From positions 1-64,000 of the forward strand of contig JAHFRD010000005.1 of the NCBI GenBank assembly GCA_023258975.1: a stretch of 64,000 bases of DNA. Direction: 5' to 3'. The position numbers were made by a program, and so were the translations under genes. The notes beneath the pieces are model-generated. The model did not search any database, was not told where the DNA came from, and worked only from the letters and a program-made list of their open reading frames with translations. Positions 62,870 to 64,000 of the stretch are shown in pieces. Numbering within the stretch: position 1 is the first letter of the stretch; the number at the start of each line of letters is the position of its first letter. Origin of the DNA: Hydrogenophilales bacterium. GTDB lineage: Bacteria > Pseudomonadota > Gammaproteobacteria > Burkholderiales > Thiobacillaceae.

Positions 62870-64000
62870 ATGCAACTAAATTTCGCCGCCTTCGCCGACA
62901 CCATGCAGCCAGCCTCCCGGACGGCGCTTGCTGCTGTCGAGGCATTGGCATCACAAGGCGATGTTGAAGCGCGTGGTGCTGTGTTTACCCGCCGCGAGGT
63001 GGTTGATTTCATCCTCGACTTGGCGGGTTACACGCCGGATCAAACCTTGCATGAAATGCGCCTGCTGGAGCCTTCCTTTGGCGGCGGTGATTTTTTGTTG
63101 CCTGCCGTGGAACGACTGCTGGCGGCTTGGCGCATTTATGGCGATGGCTGTTTGATGTTCGATGCATTGAAGGATGCCATTCGCGCGGTAGAACTGCACC
63201 GAGATACTTTCCAGGCTACTCGGCGTGCATTGGTTGAATACCTGATGGCCTCCGATGTCGGTGCGCAAACAGCGAATCGGCTTGCCGATTTTTGGCTGGT
63301 GCAGGGCGACTTTCTGCTCGAGCCGCTTGAAGGTCAATTCGATTATGTAGTCGGCAATCCGCCCTATGTAAGGCAGGAGTTGATTCCCGAGGCGTTGATG
63401 CGCGAGTACCGCGCCCGTTATGCCACGATCTACGACCGGGCCGACTTGTACATTCCGTTCATCGAACGTTCTCTGTGCCTGCTTGCGCCGGGTGGGGCTT
63501 TAGGCATCATCTGCGCGGATCGCTGGATGAAAAATCGCTATGGCGCACCGTTGCGCAAGCTGGTTGCCGATCAGTATCACCTGAAGGTTTACGTTGAGAT
63601 GACCGGCAGCGATGCTTTCCATCAGGAAGTTTCCGCCTATCCCGCTATCACCGTGATTTGCCGCGAACCCAGTGGGCCGACGCGCATTGCCCATTGTCCG
63701 AAAATCAGCGCGGTGTCGCTCGCAAAGCTATCTGCGCTGCTGGATGCCGCATTGCCGCTGGCGGATAGCGGCGAGGTACACGAGATGCAGGACGTGGCGG
63801 CGGGCGAGTCACCCTGGCTAATCGAATCCAGCGACTTATTTGGCAACCGATTGGCACTGCTGCGCCGGCTTGAAAAGCAGTTTCCGTTGCTGGAAGAGGC
63901 GGGTTGCAAAGTGGGGATCGGCGTTGCGACCGGGGCGGACAAGATATTCATCGGCGACTATGCCGCGCTGGATGTGGAACCTGAATGCAAGTTGCCGTTG
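62870..64000 (+). CDS. Eco57I-type DNA methyltransferase, 3' end beyond window
   Basis: The frame is open for 377 codons to the window edge. SAM motif LLEPSFGGGDFLLPAVERLL and the adenine-methylase motif VVGNPPYVRQELIPEAL at about residue 163 are typical of Eco57I/type II N6-adenine methylases; DRADLYIPFIERSLCLLAPGG follows as usual. Such proteins either pair with a separate restriction enzyme or form type IIG enzymes. GC is near 55-60%, higher than the nuclease gene, so the two came separately. No ribosome site is obvious. Confidence 0.85.
   Translation, partial: MQLNFAAFADTMQPASRTALAAVEALASQGDVEARGAVFTRREVVDFILDLAGYTPDQTLHEMRLLEPSFGGGDFLLPAVERLLAAWRIYGDGCLMFDALKDAIRAVELHRDTFQATRRALVEYLMASDVGAQTANRLADFWLVQGDFLLEPLEGQFDYVVGNPPYVRQELIPEALMREYRARYATIYDRADLYIPFIERSLCLLAPGGALGIICADRWMKNRYGAPLRKLVADQYHLKVYVEMTGSDAFHQEVSAYPAITVICREPSGPTRIAHCPKISAVSLAKLSALLDAALPLADSGEVHEMQDVAAGESPWLIESSDLFGNRLALLRRLEKQFPLLEEAGCKVGIGVATGADKIFIGDYAALDVEPECKLPL

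Overview
The window looks like part of a high-GC proteobacterial chromosome, most likely a beta- or gammaproteobacterium. Reasons are the strong GC-rich codon bias, the proteobacterial gene families (YgiQ, EttA, ArfB, class II LysS) and the metabolic cargo: sucrose-phosphate synthase/phosphatase/fructokinase, glycogen phosphorylase, and a sulfide:quinone-oxidoreductase-like flavoprotein. I cannot name the genus. No rRNA, tRNA or CRISPR array was seen.

Region 1 (1 to about 26.6 kb) is the replication/partition/regulation end of an integrative and conjugative element of the PFGI-1/SPI-7 type. Nearly all its genes read leftward. From right to left: ParA, PFGI-1-class ParB and DUF2857 (all overlapping), a frameshifted stretch, a TumE/TumA toxin-antitoxin pair, topoisomerase III, a protein with two CarD-like repeats, DUF3577 (STY4534-type), DUF3275, several tiny genes including a duplicated two-gene membrane module, a DUF6094-like methylase, RadC, a XerC/D-like integrase, a ParE/RHH pair, KfrA and a serine recombinase. 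A lower-GC cargo block follows (ParB-like protein with an adenine methylase), then DUF5131, a SprT-like protease, a TraB-like protein and a GC-chimeric protein cut by the left edge. At least eight genes in this block are preceded by a repeated structured leader (family A), and three leaders have a second structured repeat (family B) upstream.

Region 2 (26.7-43 kb) is mostly chromosomal: a vapBC pair translationally coupled to lysS, a GT4 glycosyltransferase, a MoxR ATPase, a Tat-exported dienelactone hydrolase, arfB, a methyltransferase, a pseudouridine synthase with Glu in place of the catalytic Asp, ygiQ, a SLAC1-type transporter, a DUF3365 heme lipoprotein, DUF302, a truncated hemoglobin and an SQR-like flavoprotein. 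Two relics of an IS1380-type element lie here.

Region 3 (43-56 kb) holds a tightly overlapping cell-envelope operon (TVP38, GT2, then GT39-PAP2 twice), glgP, and a convergent sucrose synthesis operon (SPS, SPP, fructokinase).

Region 4 (56.2-64 kb) is a defense/toxin island: Phd/VapC, EttA, MNT/HEPN, a truncated CopG antitoxin, a partial copy of ettA, and a low-GC gene for a 744-residue protein in which I see a PD-(D/E)XK-like N-terminus and a PIN-like C-terminal half. That gene lies between two copies of a ~98-bp miniature inverted-repeat element. An Eco57I-type methylase then runs off the right edge. The nuclease gene and the two leader families are the most likely sources of something undescribed.
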